Assembly (NCBI RefSeq): GCF_017815515.1
Contig: NZ_CP072611.1
Location: 3,410,001 to 3,474,000, forward strand
DNA length: 64,000 nucleotides
DNA from: Aureimonas populi
GTDB taxonomy: Bacteria; Pseudomonadota; Alphaproteobacteria; Rhizobiales; Rhizobiaceae
Direction of reading: 5' to 3'
Shown here: piece by piece, positions 33,874 to 43,994 of the stretch
Layout: every line of letters starts with the position of its first letter
Numbering within the stretch: position 1 is the first letter of the stretch
Notes under the pieces: generated by a model
The model's database searches: none
What the model was told of the DNA's origin: nothing
The model's input: the letters and a program-made list of their open reading frames with translations, nothing else
Made by a program: the position numbers and the translations under genes

Positions 33874-35313
33874 ATGGATGCGCGAGTCATGCAGCCTGAC
33901 CGGACGATCTATGTCGATCTCGACGGCACGCTGATCCGCAGCGACCTTCTGTGGGAAACGCTGTTCCTGCTCGTCCGCCAGCGGCCGGGGCTTCTCTGGC
34001 GCCTTCCGTTCTGGCTGGCGAAGGGCAAGGCGGTGCTGAAGGCGAGGATCGCCGAGGCCATCGCCTTCGACGCCGCCGCCCTGCCCTACCGGCCCGAGGT
34101 CGTCGAGGCGCTGGGGGCGGCACGCGCGCAAGGCCGCACCCTGGTGCTGGCGACGGCGGCCGACCGGCGCCTGGCCGAGGCGGTGGCGGGCCATCTCGGG
34201 CTGTTCGATGCCGTCATGGCCAGCGACGGCGCGCGCAATCTCTCCTCCCACGCCAAGCGGCAGGCGATCCTCGCCCATTGCGGGCCGCGCGGCTACGATT
34301 ATTACGGCAACTCGGCCGACGATGTGTGCCTGTTCGAGATGGCTGGCGAGGCGACGGTGGTGAGCCCGGATCGCGCGGCCGGCCGCTGGGCGCGATCGAG
34401 CGGAGCGCAGGTTCTGCCGCGCACGGGCTCGCTGGCGCGCGGATGTCTCAAGGCGATGCGGCCGCACCAGTGGATGAAGAATCTCCTGATCTTCGTGCCA
34501 GCCGTCCTCTCGCACGAATTCCTCGATCCCCATACGGTCGCGGCGGCGCTGGCGGCGTTCTTCGCCTTCTCCTTCGCGGCCTCGGCCGTCTACATTCTCA
34601 ACGACCTTCTCGACCTGGAGGCGGACCGGCGGCACAAGACCAAGCGCCACCGCCCCTTCGCCAGCGGCACGGTTCCCATTCCGCTGGGGCTGGCTCTGGC
34701 CGGCGCGCTGGTGGGTGCGTCTCTGACGCTCTCCCTCTTCCTGCCGCCCACCTTCCTCCTGGTTCTGGGTGTCTATCTCGCCACCACCACCGCCTATTCG
34801 CTGGCGCTGAAGCGGATGCTGCTGATCGACGTGCTGACGCTCGCCGGCCTCTATACGACGCGCATCGTCGCCGGCACGGCGGCCATCGAGGCCGACGAAT
34901 CCTTCTGGCTCCTGGCGTTCTCCCTCTTCTTCTTCCTCTCCCTGGCACTGGTGAAGCGCTATACGGAGCTTCTCGATTTCGGGGAGGGAGCGCATCGCTC
35001 CAAGACCGGACGCGGCTATGTGGATGTCGATCTCGACACGATCGGGCAGGCCGGCATGTCCTCCGGCTTCGCGGCCGTGCTGGTCCTGGCGCTTTACGTC
35101 GACAGCGCCGAGATGCGCGAGCTGTACGCCCATCCCTACATGGTCTGGCCGCTTTGTCCGCTGGTCCTCTACATCATCGTGCGCATCTGGATTCTGGCGC
35201 GGCGCGGGCAGATGCACGACGATCCGGTCGTCTTCATCCTGAACGACTGGCGCTCGCAGGTGATGATCGGCCTTGGCGCCGCCATGCTGGTGGCGGCCGC
35301 CTATGTCCCGTGA
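33874..35313 (+). CDS. HAD phosphatase-UbiA prenyltransferase fusion, decaprenyl-phosphate phosphoribosyltransferase-like
   Basis: The 479-residue fusion has an N-terminal HAD domain (residues 1-190; nucleophile motif YVDLDGTLI, later YYGNSADDVCLFE) and a C-terminal UbiA domain with eight or more helices. The UbiA part starts MRPHQWMKNLLIFVPAV and contains NDLLDLEADRRHKTKRHRPFASG, the metal-pyrophosphate motif. The UbiA half resembles mycobacterial Rv3806c, which attaches phosphoribose to decaprenyl phosphate; the HAD half could then remove the 5-phosphate. The next gene, overlapping by 8 bases, is DprE1-like, the following pathway step in mycobacteria. The actual lipid and sugar are inferred. 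Confidence 0.88.
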   Translation: MDARVMQPDRTIYVDLDGTLIRSDLLWETLFLLVRQRPGLLWRLPFWLAKGKAVLKARIAEAIAFDAAALPYRPEVVEALGAARAQGRTLVLATAADRRLAEAVAGHLGLFDAVMASDGARNLSSHAKRQAILAHCGPRGYDYYGNSADDVCLFEMAGEATVVSPDRAAGRWARSSGAQVLPRTGSLARGCLKAMRPHQWMKNLLIFVPAVLSHEFLDPHTVAAALAAFFAFSFAASAVYILNDLLDLEADRRHKTKRHRPFASGTVPIPLGLALAGALVGASLTLSLFLPPTFLLVLGVYLATTTAYSLALKRMLLIDVLTLAGLYTTRIVAGTAAIEADESFWLLAFSLFFFLSLALVKRYTELLDFGEGAHRSKTGRGYVDVDLDTIGQAGMSSGFAAVLVLALYVDSAEMRELYAHPYMVWPLCPLVLYIIVRIWILARRGQMHDDPVVFILNDWRSQVMIGLGAAMLVAAAYVP

Positions 35314-36667
35314 GCGCTACGGGAGCTGGGGGCGCGGGCGCAGGGACGTGCCGCGCGGGGCCCTGATGCTGGCGGCGGGCGAAACGCTTCCCTCCGGCCC
35401 CGAAGGCTCGCTCCTGCCCTTCGGCAACGGCCGCAGCTACGGCGATAGCTGCCACAACGACGAGGGGCTGCTCATCGACACGCGCGGCGCCTCGCGCATC
35501 CTCTCCTTCGACGCCGCGAGCGGGATTCTGGAGGCACAGGCCGGCGTGCTTCTGTGCGATATCACCCGGCATGTCGCGCCAGCCGGCTGGTTCCTGCCCG
35601 TCACGCCCGGCACGCAGTTCGTCACGCTGGGCGGGGCCATTGCCAACGACGTCCACGGCAAGAACCACCACCGGCGCGGCACCTTCGGCCGCTGGGTGGA
35701 GGCGCTGGAACTGCAACGCTCCGACCGCCCCGGGCCCGTCCTCTGCACACGTGAGGAGAACGCCGACCTTTTCGCCGCCACCATCGGCGGGATGGGGCTG
35801 ACCGGGCTCGTCACCCGCGCGACCATCCGTCTCCTGAGGGTTGCCTCGCTCGACATCGACCAGACGACGACCCGCTTCGATCGCCTCGACGACTATTTCG
35901 ACCTCGCCCCGGCCGCCGACGAGCGCCACGAATACGCGGTTGCCTGGGTCGACTCCCTGAAGCGCGGCCGCTCGCTCGGGCGTGGCCATCTGATCTGCGG
36001 CGACCACGCCGCCAGCGGCTCGCGCAGCGGGATCGCCCGCCCGCCGCTCGCCCGCATTCCCTTCACCCCGCCGGTCAGCCCGCTGCGGGGGCTGGCGCTC
36101 GGCGCCTTCAACGAAGCCTATTTCCGCAAGGCGCCGCCGGGCGTCTCTACCGCGCGCGTACCTTTCGACGCCTTCTTCTATCCTCTCGACCGCCTCGGCG
36201 GCTGGAACCGGCTCTACGGCCCGCGCGGCCTGCACCAGCACCAGAGCGTCCTGCCGGCCGCCGGCGGGCCTGCGGCGGTGCGGGCGCTGCTCGAATGCGC
36301 GACCGCCCACCGCCACGGCTCGTTCCTCACCGTGCTCAAGCGCTTCGGCGATCTGCAAAGCCCCGGTCTCCTCTCCTTCCCCCGCGCCGGCTACACGCTC
36401 ACGCTCGACTTTCCCCATCGCGGCGAGGCGACGCTCGCCCTTCTTTCCGAACTCGACGCCATCACGGTCTCGGCGGGCGGCGCGGTGAACCCCTACAAGG
36501 ATGCCCGCATGTCGCCGCAGACCTTCCAGGCTTCCTTCCCCGGATGGCGGGCGCTGGAGGCACTTCGCGATCCGGCCATGATGTCCGACTTCTGGCGCCG
36601 GACGGCCGCATGCCTTCCACGGGCCGACGAAGACGCGCCACCCGCCGCAACCCTCCCTTTACCCTAG
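35306..36667 (+). CDS. FAD-linked oxidase, DprE1-like
   Basis: The 453-residue flavoprotein is of the vanillyl-alcohol oxidase fold. Its FAD-binding stretch LPFGNGRSYGDSCHN and PGTQFVTLGGAIANDVHGKNHH match decaprenylphosphoryl-ribose 2'-oxidase (DprE1) and relatives. The substrate half ends with GGAVNPYKDARMSPQTFQASFPGW, also typical. DprE1 oxidises polyprenyl-P-ribose to the 2-keto form on the way to polyprenyl-P-arabinose. Overlap with the HAD-UbiA gene supports a joint pathway. No classical DprE2 follows directly; an extended SDR two genes downstream is a possible reductase. Confidence 0.87.
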   Translation, partial: SRERYGSWGRGRRDVPRGALMLAAGETLPSGPEGSLLPFGNGRSYGDSCHNDEGLLIDTRGASRILSFDAASGILEAQAGVLLCDITRHVAPAGWFLPVTPGTQFVTLGGAIANDVHGKNHHRRGTFGRWVEALELQRSDRPGPVLCTREENADLFAATIGGMGLTGLVTRATIRLLRVASLDIDQTTTRFDRLDDYFDLAPAADERHEYAVAWVDSLKRGRSLGRGHLICGDHAASGSRSGIARPPLARIPFTPPVSPLRGLALGAFNEAYFRKAPPGVSTARVPFDAFFYPLDRLGGWNRLYGPRGLHQHQSVLPAAGGPAAVRALLECATAHRHGSFLTVLKRFGDLQSPGLLSFPRAGYTLTLDFPHRGEATLALLSELDAITVSAGGAVNPYKDARMSPQTFQASFPGWRALEALRDPAMMSDFWRRTAACLPRADEDAPPAATLPLP

Positions 36668-36774
36668 GGAAAGAAGAGCCGGGAATCGGGCCGCCGCCGG
36701 CGTGCCAATCATGAAATGGGCTAAGCCTTTTTGTTATAAAGGATGTAGAAGAGGGCGTAGTAGAGGGCTTGAGC

Positions 36775-37209
36775 ATGTCGAAATACCTCCCCTTCATCCT
36801 TTTCACCGTCTTCACCAACGCTGCGGCGCAGGTGATGCTGAAATACGGCATGATGCAGCTCGGCCCCTTGAGCTTCGCCGGGGTCAATCCGCTTCTGAAG
36901 ATCCTGCAGATCGTGTTCAGCCCCTTCGTGTTCCTCGGGCTCGCCACCTTCGTCATCTCGATGGCCTCCCATCTCTTCGTCCTGTCGAAGGTGGAGCTGT
37001 CCTATGCCTATCCCTTTCTTTCGCTGGCCTACGTGGCCGTCGCCATCGCCGCGTGGTTCCTCTTTTCCGAGGATTTGAACGCCTGGCGCGTCGGCGGCAT
37101 CGCCCTCATCTGCGTCGGCACGGTCTTCATCGCCCAGGGCGGCACGCGCATCGAGGGCGAGCCCGCGTCGTCCACGCACGACACTTCCCCCAACGAGGTC
37201 ATTCGATGA
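36775..37209 (+). CDS. Small EamA/SMR-type transporter, ArnE/F-like
   Basis: The 144-residue protein has four membrane helices with the half-size EamA topology (FTNAAAQVMLKYGMMQLGP, then SKVELSYAYPFLSLAYVAVAIAAWFLF). ArnE/ArnF, which flip undecaprenyl-phosphate aminoarabinose, belong to this class. Between sugar-lipid enzymes it may therefore translocate a polyprenyl-P-sugar rather than a drug. GAGGG precedes the ATG at 36775. The stop overlaps the next start by 4 bases. Confidence 0.8.
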   Translation: MSKYLPFILFTVFTNAAAQVMLKYGMMQLGPLSFAGVNPLLKILQIVFSPFVFLGLATFVISMASHLFVLSKVELSYAYPFLSLAYVAVAIAAWFLFSEDLNAWRVGGIALICVGTVFIAQGGTRIEGEPASSTHDTSPNEVIR

Positions 37210-38216
37210 AACACGTCATTTTCGGAGGCGACGGCTTCGTCGGGCGCCATCTTGCCGAACGTCTCGTCAAGGACGGCGAGGAGGTGGTCGTCGCCGACAT
37301 CGCCAAAAGCGACCTGCCGCACTACCGCTCCGCCACCCATCTGGCGATCGATGTGACCGACCCGGCCGCCGTGGCGGGAGCGCCCATCGCGCCGGACGAC
37401 ATGGTCTACAACCTCTCGGCCAAGATGCTTTCGCCCATCGTTACGCGGGCCGAGCGGCACGACTTCTTCTGGCCGGTGAACTACCACGGCACCGAGAACA
37501 TCATCCACGCCATGGACAAGGCGGGCGCCAGCCGCCTCGTGCACTACACGACCGACATGGTCTACGGGCACACCTACACCTACCCGCAAACCGAGGAGCA
37601 CCCGGCCAATCCGCTCGGCGAGTACGGCCTGTCGAAGTGGAAGACGGAGGAACTGGCGGCCGAGTGGCGCGCGCGGGGCCTGTCCATCTCGCTCTTCCGC
37701 CCGCGCCTCATCATCGGCCCGGGCCGGCTCGGCATCCTCTCCAAGCTGTTCCGGCTGGTGGATCTCAACCTTCCCGTGCCCATGATCGGCTCGGGCGCGA
37801 ACCCCTACCAGTTCATCTCCGTGTTCGACTGCGCGGAGGCGGCGCGCCTGGCCTGGAAGGCCGGGGTGCCGAACGAGGCCTATAATCTGGGCTCCGACAA
37901 CCCGCCGCCCGTCCGCAAGCTCCTCTCGGACCTCATCCGCCATGCGGGTTCGAGGTCGATGCTGCTGCCCACCCCCGCCTTCGCGGTGAAGAAGACGCTC
38001 GACCTTCTGGACTGGATGAACATGCCGATCATGGACCCGGAACAGTATCTGATCGCCGACGAGATGTGCATTCTCGACTGCTCCAAGGCCAAGCGCGACC
38101 TGGGGTGGAGCGCGCAATACCGGGACGAGGACATGCTGATCGCGGCCTATGCGGAGTACCGCGCCAGGAAGGAAGGCCGCCCGGCGGCCGCCTCCTCCTT
38201 CCAGCCGGCGGAGTAA
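37206..38216 (+). CDS. Extended SDR, NAD-dependent epimerase/dehydratase family
   Basis: The 336-residue enzyme has the Rossmann motif FGGDGFVGRHL, an Asp (VVADIAK) that selects NAD, and the catalytic YGLSK (YxxxK) near residue 140 with an upstream TTDMVYG. The fold is that of nucleotide-sugar epimerases/dehydratases and 3-beta-hydroxysteroid dehydrogenase-like proteins. Here it could reduce or epimerise the keto-sugar made by the DprE1-like oxidase, or prepare a keto group for the aminotransferase coded 6 bases downstream. This is inference from context. Confidence 0.85.
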   Translation: MKHVIFGGDGFVGRHLAERLVKDGEEVVVADIAKSDLPHYRSATHLAIDVTDPAAVAGAPIAPDDMVYNLSAKMLSPIVTRAERHDFFWPVNYHGTENIIHAMDKAGASRLVHYTTDMVYGHTYTYPQTEEHPANPLGEYGLSKWKTEELAAEWRARGLSISLFRPRLIIGPGRLGILSKLFRLVDLNLPVPMIGSGANPYQFISVFDCAEAARLAWKAGVPNEAYNLGSDNPPPVRKLLSDLIRHAGSRSMLLPTPAFAVKKTLDLLDWMNMPIMDPEQYLIADEMCILDCSKAKRDLGWSAQYRDEDMLIAAYAEYRARKEGRPAAASSFQPAE

Positions 38217-38222
38217 GGGCCG

Positions 38223-39677
38223 ATGCTGGATAAACCGACCATGAGCGCCCCTGCCCTCACCCCGGCCCTGCCGCGCGGCCCCGCCAAGCCCCGGCTGCTT
38301 TCGGTGGAAGACGCCAAGGCGCTGGACGTGCAGGAGATGGCGGACCTCTTCAAGGCCCACATCAACCCCGGCCAGTTCCATTTCATGAAGCTGCTCGGCT
38401 TTCACAAGGTGAAGGTCGAGCGCGCGGAGGGCATGTTCTATATCGACCAGAACGGCCGCAGGATCCTCGACTTCTTCGGCGGCTTCGGCTCCCTCGCCTT
38501 CGGGCATAACCACCCGCGCATCCTGGAGGCACGACGCAGGTTCCAGGAGGAGAAGCGGCACGAGATCGCCATCGCCTTCCTGTCGCAATACGCCTCGGCG
38601 CTCGCTCGCAATCTGGCGCTCGTCTCGCCGGGCGACCTCGACATGGTCTTCCTCGGCTCCTCGGGCTCGGAGGCCATGGAGGCGGCCATCAAGGTGGCCG
38701 AGCGGGCCTCGGGCCGCAGGAACTGCAAGTTCGTCCACGCCGAGAATTCGTTCCACGGCAAGACCAAGGGTGTCCTGTCCCTGACCGATTCCACGCTCTA
38801 CCAGGGCGAGTTCAAGCTGGTGGGCAACAGCTACAAGGTGCCCTTCGGCGACCTGCCCGCGCTGGAGCGGCTCCTGCGCTCGGACCCGGAGATCGGCGTC
38901 GTGGTTCTGGAGACAATCCAGGGCGGCGCCGGCATCGTGACCGCCCCTACCGCCTACTGGCAGGGCGTGCGGCGCCTGTGCGACGAGCTGAAGGTCGTTT
39001 GGGTCGCCGACGAGGTGCAGTGCGGCTTCGGCCGCTCGGGCCGCTTCTACGCCTTCGAGCATCACGGCGTGGTGCCGGACGTGACGGCGCTGGCCAAGAG
39101 CTTCGGCGGCGGCAAGGCGGCGATGGCGGCGATGATCGCCCGTCGCGACATCTACATGCGCGCCTACGGCACGCCGAAGACGGCGATGATCCACGCCCAT
39201 GCCACTTTCGGCGGCATCGGCGAGGGCTGCGTCACATCCATCGAGGCGATGAACACGCTCTATGACGAGGATCTGATCGGCAACTCGCAGGACGTCGGCA
39301 CCTATCTGCTCGAGCGCTTGCAGGAGATCGCGGCGAGATATCCGACCATCGTCAAGGAAGTGCGCGGACAGGGGCTGATGGTCGGGCTGGAGTTCCACGA
39401 CTTCTCGCGCACCCTGCCGCTCGCCCTTCGCCCGATGGTCGCCATCCTCGACGAGAAACTCAAGGGCTCGCTCTCGGGCTTCGTGGGCGCGCTTCTCCTG
39501 CGCGACCATGACGTCCTCGTCGCCTTCACCGAGTACAACCGCAACGTCATCCGGCTGGAGCCGCCGCTGATCTGTACGCGGGAGAACGTGGACCAGTTCT
39601 GCGTGGCGCTCGACACGCTGCTGGGCCGCGGCATCGTCTCCATCGTCAAGGACTTCGTGAAAAGCCAGCTCGGCTGA
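38223..39677 (+). CDS. Class III pyridoxal-phosphate aminotransferase
   Basis: The 484-residue enzyme begins its domain with FLGSSGSEAMEAAIKVAERAS, has the PLP-phosphate and ring-binding stretch WVADEVQCGFGRSG, and the Schiff-base Lys in LAKSFGGGKAAMAAM. The extra N-terminal segment DVQEMADLFKAHINPGQFHFMKLLGFHKVKVERAEG in outline is atypical of ornithine or GABA transaminases. Class III enzymes aminate terminal aldehydes or keto groups. In this cluster it may make an amino group on a sugar; a role like the hopanoid aminotransferase HpnO is an alternative. AAGGG lies before the ATG, and a strong terminator follows. Confidence 0.88.
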   Translation: MLDKPTMSAPALTPALPRGPAKPRLLSVEDAKALDVQEMADLFKAHINPGQFHFMKLLGFHKVKVERAEGMFYIDQNGRRILDFFGGFGSLAFGHNHPRILEARRRFQEEKRHEIAIAFLSQYASALARNLALVSPGDLDMVFLGSSGSEAMEAAIKVAERASGRRNCKFVHAENSFHGKTKGVLSLTDSTLYQGEFKLVGNSYKVPFGDLPALERLLRSDPEIGVVVLETIQGGAGIVTAPTAYWQGVRRLCDELKVVWVADEVQCGFGRSGRFYAFEHHGVVPDVTALAKSFGGGKAAMAAMIARRDIYMRAYGTPKTAMIHAHATFGGIGEGCVTSIEAMNTLYDEDLIGNSQDVGTYLLERLQEIAARYPTIVKEVRGQGLMVGLEFHDFSRTLPLALRPMVAILDEKLKGSLSGFVGALLLRDHDVLVAFTEYNRNVIRLEPPLICTRENVDQFCVALDTLLGRGIVSIVKDFVKSQLG

Positions 39678-39693
39678 AGCTCGCGCGAAAGGC

Positions 39694-39731
39694 CCCTTCG
39701 CCCGCCGGACGCGGGCGAAGGGAGGATTTTT
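39694..39731 (+). terminator. Rho-independent terminator
   Basis: CCCTTCGCCCGC pairs perfectly with GCGGGCGAAGGG over a 5-base loop, followed by AGGATTTTT. It closes the SDR-aminotransferase operon. Confidence 0.88.
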
Positions 39732-39780
39732 CGCTGCGGCGCACCATGTTCTCCTGGGAACGAGCCGAGCGGACAGGGCG

Positions 39781-40737
39781 ATGAGCGAGAGCGGACGAAG
39801 CGAAATCGACTGCCTGATCGTGGGAGGCGGCCCGGCGGGGCTGACGGCCGCGCTCTATCTGGCGCGTTTCCGCCGGCAAACCCTGCTGATCGACGCGGGC
39901 GAGCCGCGGGCCGCCTGGATCCCCACCAGCCACAACATTCCCCTTTTCGCCGAAGGAATCTCCGGTCGCGAGATTCTGGCCCGCCAGACGCACAGCGCCA
40001 CGGAATACGGCGCGCAACTGCGCAAGGGCTGCGTCGAGCGGCTGGCGTGCGAGGACGGCCTGTTCCTCGCCTCCTATCGGGACGGGGACGGCGCTGCGCG
40101 GCAGGTGCGCGCCCGCCGCGTTCTCCTTGCCACCGGCGCCGAGGATATCGAGCCCGACCTGCCCGACCTGCCGGCCGCCGTGCGCGACGGGCTGGTGCGC
40201 TACTGCCCGATCTGCGACGGATACGAGGCGCGCGGGAAGACCGTCGCCGTCATCGGGCACGGAGCGCGCGGTCTCGGCGAGGCGATCTTCATGGCGCGCA
40301 CCTACGATGCGCGCATCACGCTCCTCACGCTGGGGGCGGGTCTCGACCTGACGCAGGAAGAAGCCTCGCAGGCCCGCGAGCACGCCATCACGGTGGTGCA
40401 TGAGCCGATCGGCTCGCTCGACATCGACGCGAAGGACCGCAGGATCACGGCCCTGAGGATGGCCGGCAGCGCCCGGCTTTCCTTCGACCATCTCTATTCC
40501 GCCCTCGGCACCCGCTTCCGCTCAGACCTGGCAACCGCCATGGGCGCGCGGCAGGACGAGCACGGCGCCCTTCTCGTCGGCGACCATTGCCGCACCAGCG
40601 TGAAGGGCCTCTATGCGGCGGGCGACGTGGTGCGGGGCCTCAGCCAGATCGTCGTGGGCATGGGCCACGCCGCCGTGGCCGCGACCGACATCCACAATCG
40701 CTGCGAACTGCCCACACAGGACGAGCCGGAGTTCTAG
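39781..40737 (+). CDS. Thioredoxin-reductase-like FAD/NAD(P) oxidoreductase
   Basis: The 318-residue flavoprotein has an N-terminal FAD motif VGGGPAGLTAALYLARF, the redox CPIC pair in RYCPICDGYEA, an NAD(P) motif VIGHGARGLGEA and the C-terminal GLYAAGDVVRGLSQ. Size and order match low-molecular-weight thioredoxin reductases, but residues around the NADPH site differ (GHGARG instead of GGGDSA), so it may use a different partner. It lies alone after a terminator and overlaps the convergent PilZ gene by 4 bases. Confidence 0.9.
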   Translation: MSESGRSEIDCLIVGGGPAGLTAALYLARFRRQTLLIDAGEPRAAWIPTSHNIPLFAEGISGREILARQTHSATEYGAQLRKGCVERLACEDGLFLASYRDGDGAARQVRARRVLLATGAEDIEPDLPDLPAAVRDGLVRYCPICDGYEARGKTVAVIGHGARGLGEAIFMARTYDARITLLTLGAGLDLTQEEASQAREHAITVVHEPIGSLDIDAKDRRITALRMAGSARLSFDHLYSALGTRFRSDLATAMGARQDEHGALLVGDHCRTSVKGLYAAGDVVRGLSQIVVGMGHAAVAATDIHNRCELPTQDEPEF

Positions 40738-41171
40738 CCGAAGACGGCCCAGGGCAGGCGCGCGGCCAGCGCGCGCGGCAGTGGCGCTGCGATGATGCGG
40801 TGCACCGAGGTTTCGTCCGTGGCGGGCTCGGCCGAAGCCCCCGCGCCAGCCTGTCCTTCGACGGTTCCAAGGTGCGCCGTCTCCTCGGCCGGGGCATCGA
40901 GGAAGTGCACGCCCGCGAACATCTCCCGGCGGTAGACCAGCTTGGCCGGCCGGATCTGCCCACCCTCTCCGATGGTGATCTCGAAGGTCTTGGGAATATG
41001 GACGGCGGGATCGATCGTCAGCAGCGCGCCCGTCGCCGAAACATTGCGCGCGATGCAGTCGATGGTGGAGAAGCGGTTGTTGAAGAGCACGCGCGCCCGC
41101 TTCAGCGTGCGCACGCGCGGCGCCACGCGCCGTTCAGCCTCGTTCGCACCCGTTCGTTGCAGTTCCGACAT
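40734..41171 (-). CDS. PilZ-domain protein
   Basis: The 145-residue protein has a PilZ domain with the c-di-GMP-binding RxxxR (VAPRVRTLKRARV) and a D/NxSxxG-like motif (IARNVSATGALL). The C-terminal 50 residues are Ala/Glu-rich and without a known domain. It could respond to the c-di-GMP controlled by the EAL protein at 25.5 kb, but no output partner is coded nearby. The Arg spacing is RVAPR, so binding is likely but unproven. Confidence 0.87.
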   Translation of the reverse strand: MSELQRTGANEAERRVAPRVRTLKRARVLFNNRFSTIDCIARNVSATGALLTIDPAVHIPKTFEITIGEGGQIRPAKLVYRREMFAGVHFLDAPAEETAHLGTVEGQAGAGASAEPATDETSVHRIIAAPLPRALAARLPWAVFG

Positions 41172-41246
41172 CCGCGTGGCTCCCAGCCTGGGAAGAATAG
41201 GCCCGACCGTATCGCCAAGCGGTTGCCGATTGCTGAATCGAATCGT

Positions 41247-41277
41247 GAAAAAAGGCCGATCCCGGGGGACCGGCCTT
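41247..41277 (-). terminator. Rho-independent terminator of ilvC
   Basis: On the minus strand AAGGCCG pairs with CGGCCTT over a GC-rich 12-base loop and is followed by a run of T. It lies 33 bases past the ilvC stop. Confidence 0.85.
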
Positions 41278-41309
41278 CCGATATGTTGATGGAGCGTGAA
41301 TCCGCTGGA

Positions 41310-43006
<1,697 letters not shown>

Positions 43007-43106
43007 CCGATATCTCCCGCCGCCGAGGCGTACCGTAACGTTCGGTTCGGCTTGTACGGCAGGCGAACCCGCCCGCGCAAGAGGGTTTAAGAGAAAGAAT
43101 CGCGGC

Positions 43107-43844
43107 TCACGCGCAAGCGTCTATGAACCGCCGCACCGCGCCGGCCATGCCGTGTTCCAGCGCCTCGGCCGTCAGCGCGTGGCCGATGGAGACCTCCGCG
43201 ATGAAAGGCAGGCGGGCGATCAGGGGCGGCAGGTTCTCCACGGTCAGGTCATGGCCGGCATTCAGGCCGAGGCCAAGCCGATGGGCGGCGTCCCCGGCCT
43301 TGCCCAGCCGCTCCAGCTCCCGGATGGCGGCTTGCGGGTCGCCATGGGTGGCGCCGTAGGGCCCGGTATAGAGCTCCAGCCGCTCCGCCCCGAGTTCGGC
43401 GGCGCATTCGAACCCGGCCGGGTCGGGATCGGCGAAGATCGAGACGCGTGCGCCCTCTCCCTTCAGCCGCCGCACCACGGGCGCGAGGATGTCGCGCGAG
43501 GCCGCAAAGTCCCAGCCGTGATCGGAGGTGGGTTGGGAGGGATGGTCCGGCACCAGCGTCACCTGTTCCGGCCGCACGGACAGGGCGAGGTCCAGGAATT
43601 CGGGCGTCGGATAGCCCTCGATGTTGAACTCCGCGCCGGGAAACTCCGCGTCGATGAGCGCGCGCAGGTCGGCAAGGTCGGAGAATCGGATATGGCGCTG
43701 GTCGGGCCGCGGATGCACCGTGAGCCCCGCCGCGCCGGCCGCCAGGGCAATACGCCCGATGCCCACCACGCTCGGCCAGGGCAGGTCGCGGCGGTTGCGC
43801 AGCATCGCCACGGCGTTCAGATTGGCGGAAAGGCGGGTCGGCAT
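43107..43844 (-). CDS. pdxJ: Pyridoxine 5'-phosphate synthase
   Basis: PdxJ condenses 1-deoxyxylulose 5-phosphate with 3-amino-2-oxopropyl phosphate to pyridoxine phosphate. The 245-residue protein starts [16 protein letters not shown], has [16 protein letters not shown], the [13 protein letters not shown] strand, LYTGPYGA and [15 protein letters not shown], and ends [13 protein letters not shown]. All are family signatures, including the catalytic Glu in EGYP and His in GHDL. The ATG at 43844 follows GAGGA; longer frames upstream have no similarity. Confidence 0.95.
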   Translation of the reverse strand: MPTRLSANLNAVAMLRNRRDLPWPSVVGIGRIALAAGAAGLTVHPRPDQRHIRFSDLADLRALIDAEFPGAEFNIEGYPTPEFLDLALSVRPEQVTLVPDHPSQPTSDHGWDFAASRDILAPVVRRLKGEGARVSIFADPDPAGFECAAELGAERLELYTGPYGATHGDPQAAIRELERLGKAGDAAHRLGLGLNAGHDLTVENLPPLIARLPFIAEVSIGHALTAEALEHGMAGAVRRFIDACA

Positions 43845-43994
43845 GGGCTGCGTCCTCGGACAGATGCCGGGAGCCATAGCCGAGCACGCAGGGGAGTTCC
43901 AGCGCCGCGCGAGGTTGACACCGCCGCCATCTCCCCTCTCTCCCCTTTTCGCGTAGGACAACGCAACCCGCCAGCACCCTCAGGAGACCACCGC

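Noticed and set aside
36715..36765. Terminator or promoter in the AT-richer stretch before the ArnE/F-like gene
   Set aside because: GGCT-A-AGCC before the T-run leaves a one-base loop and cannot form. The TTATAA lacks a suitable -35. A promoter may exist but cannot be supported.
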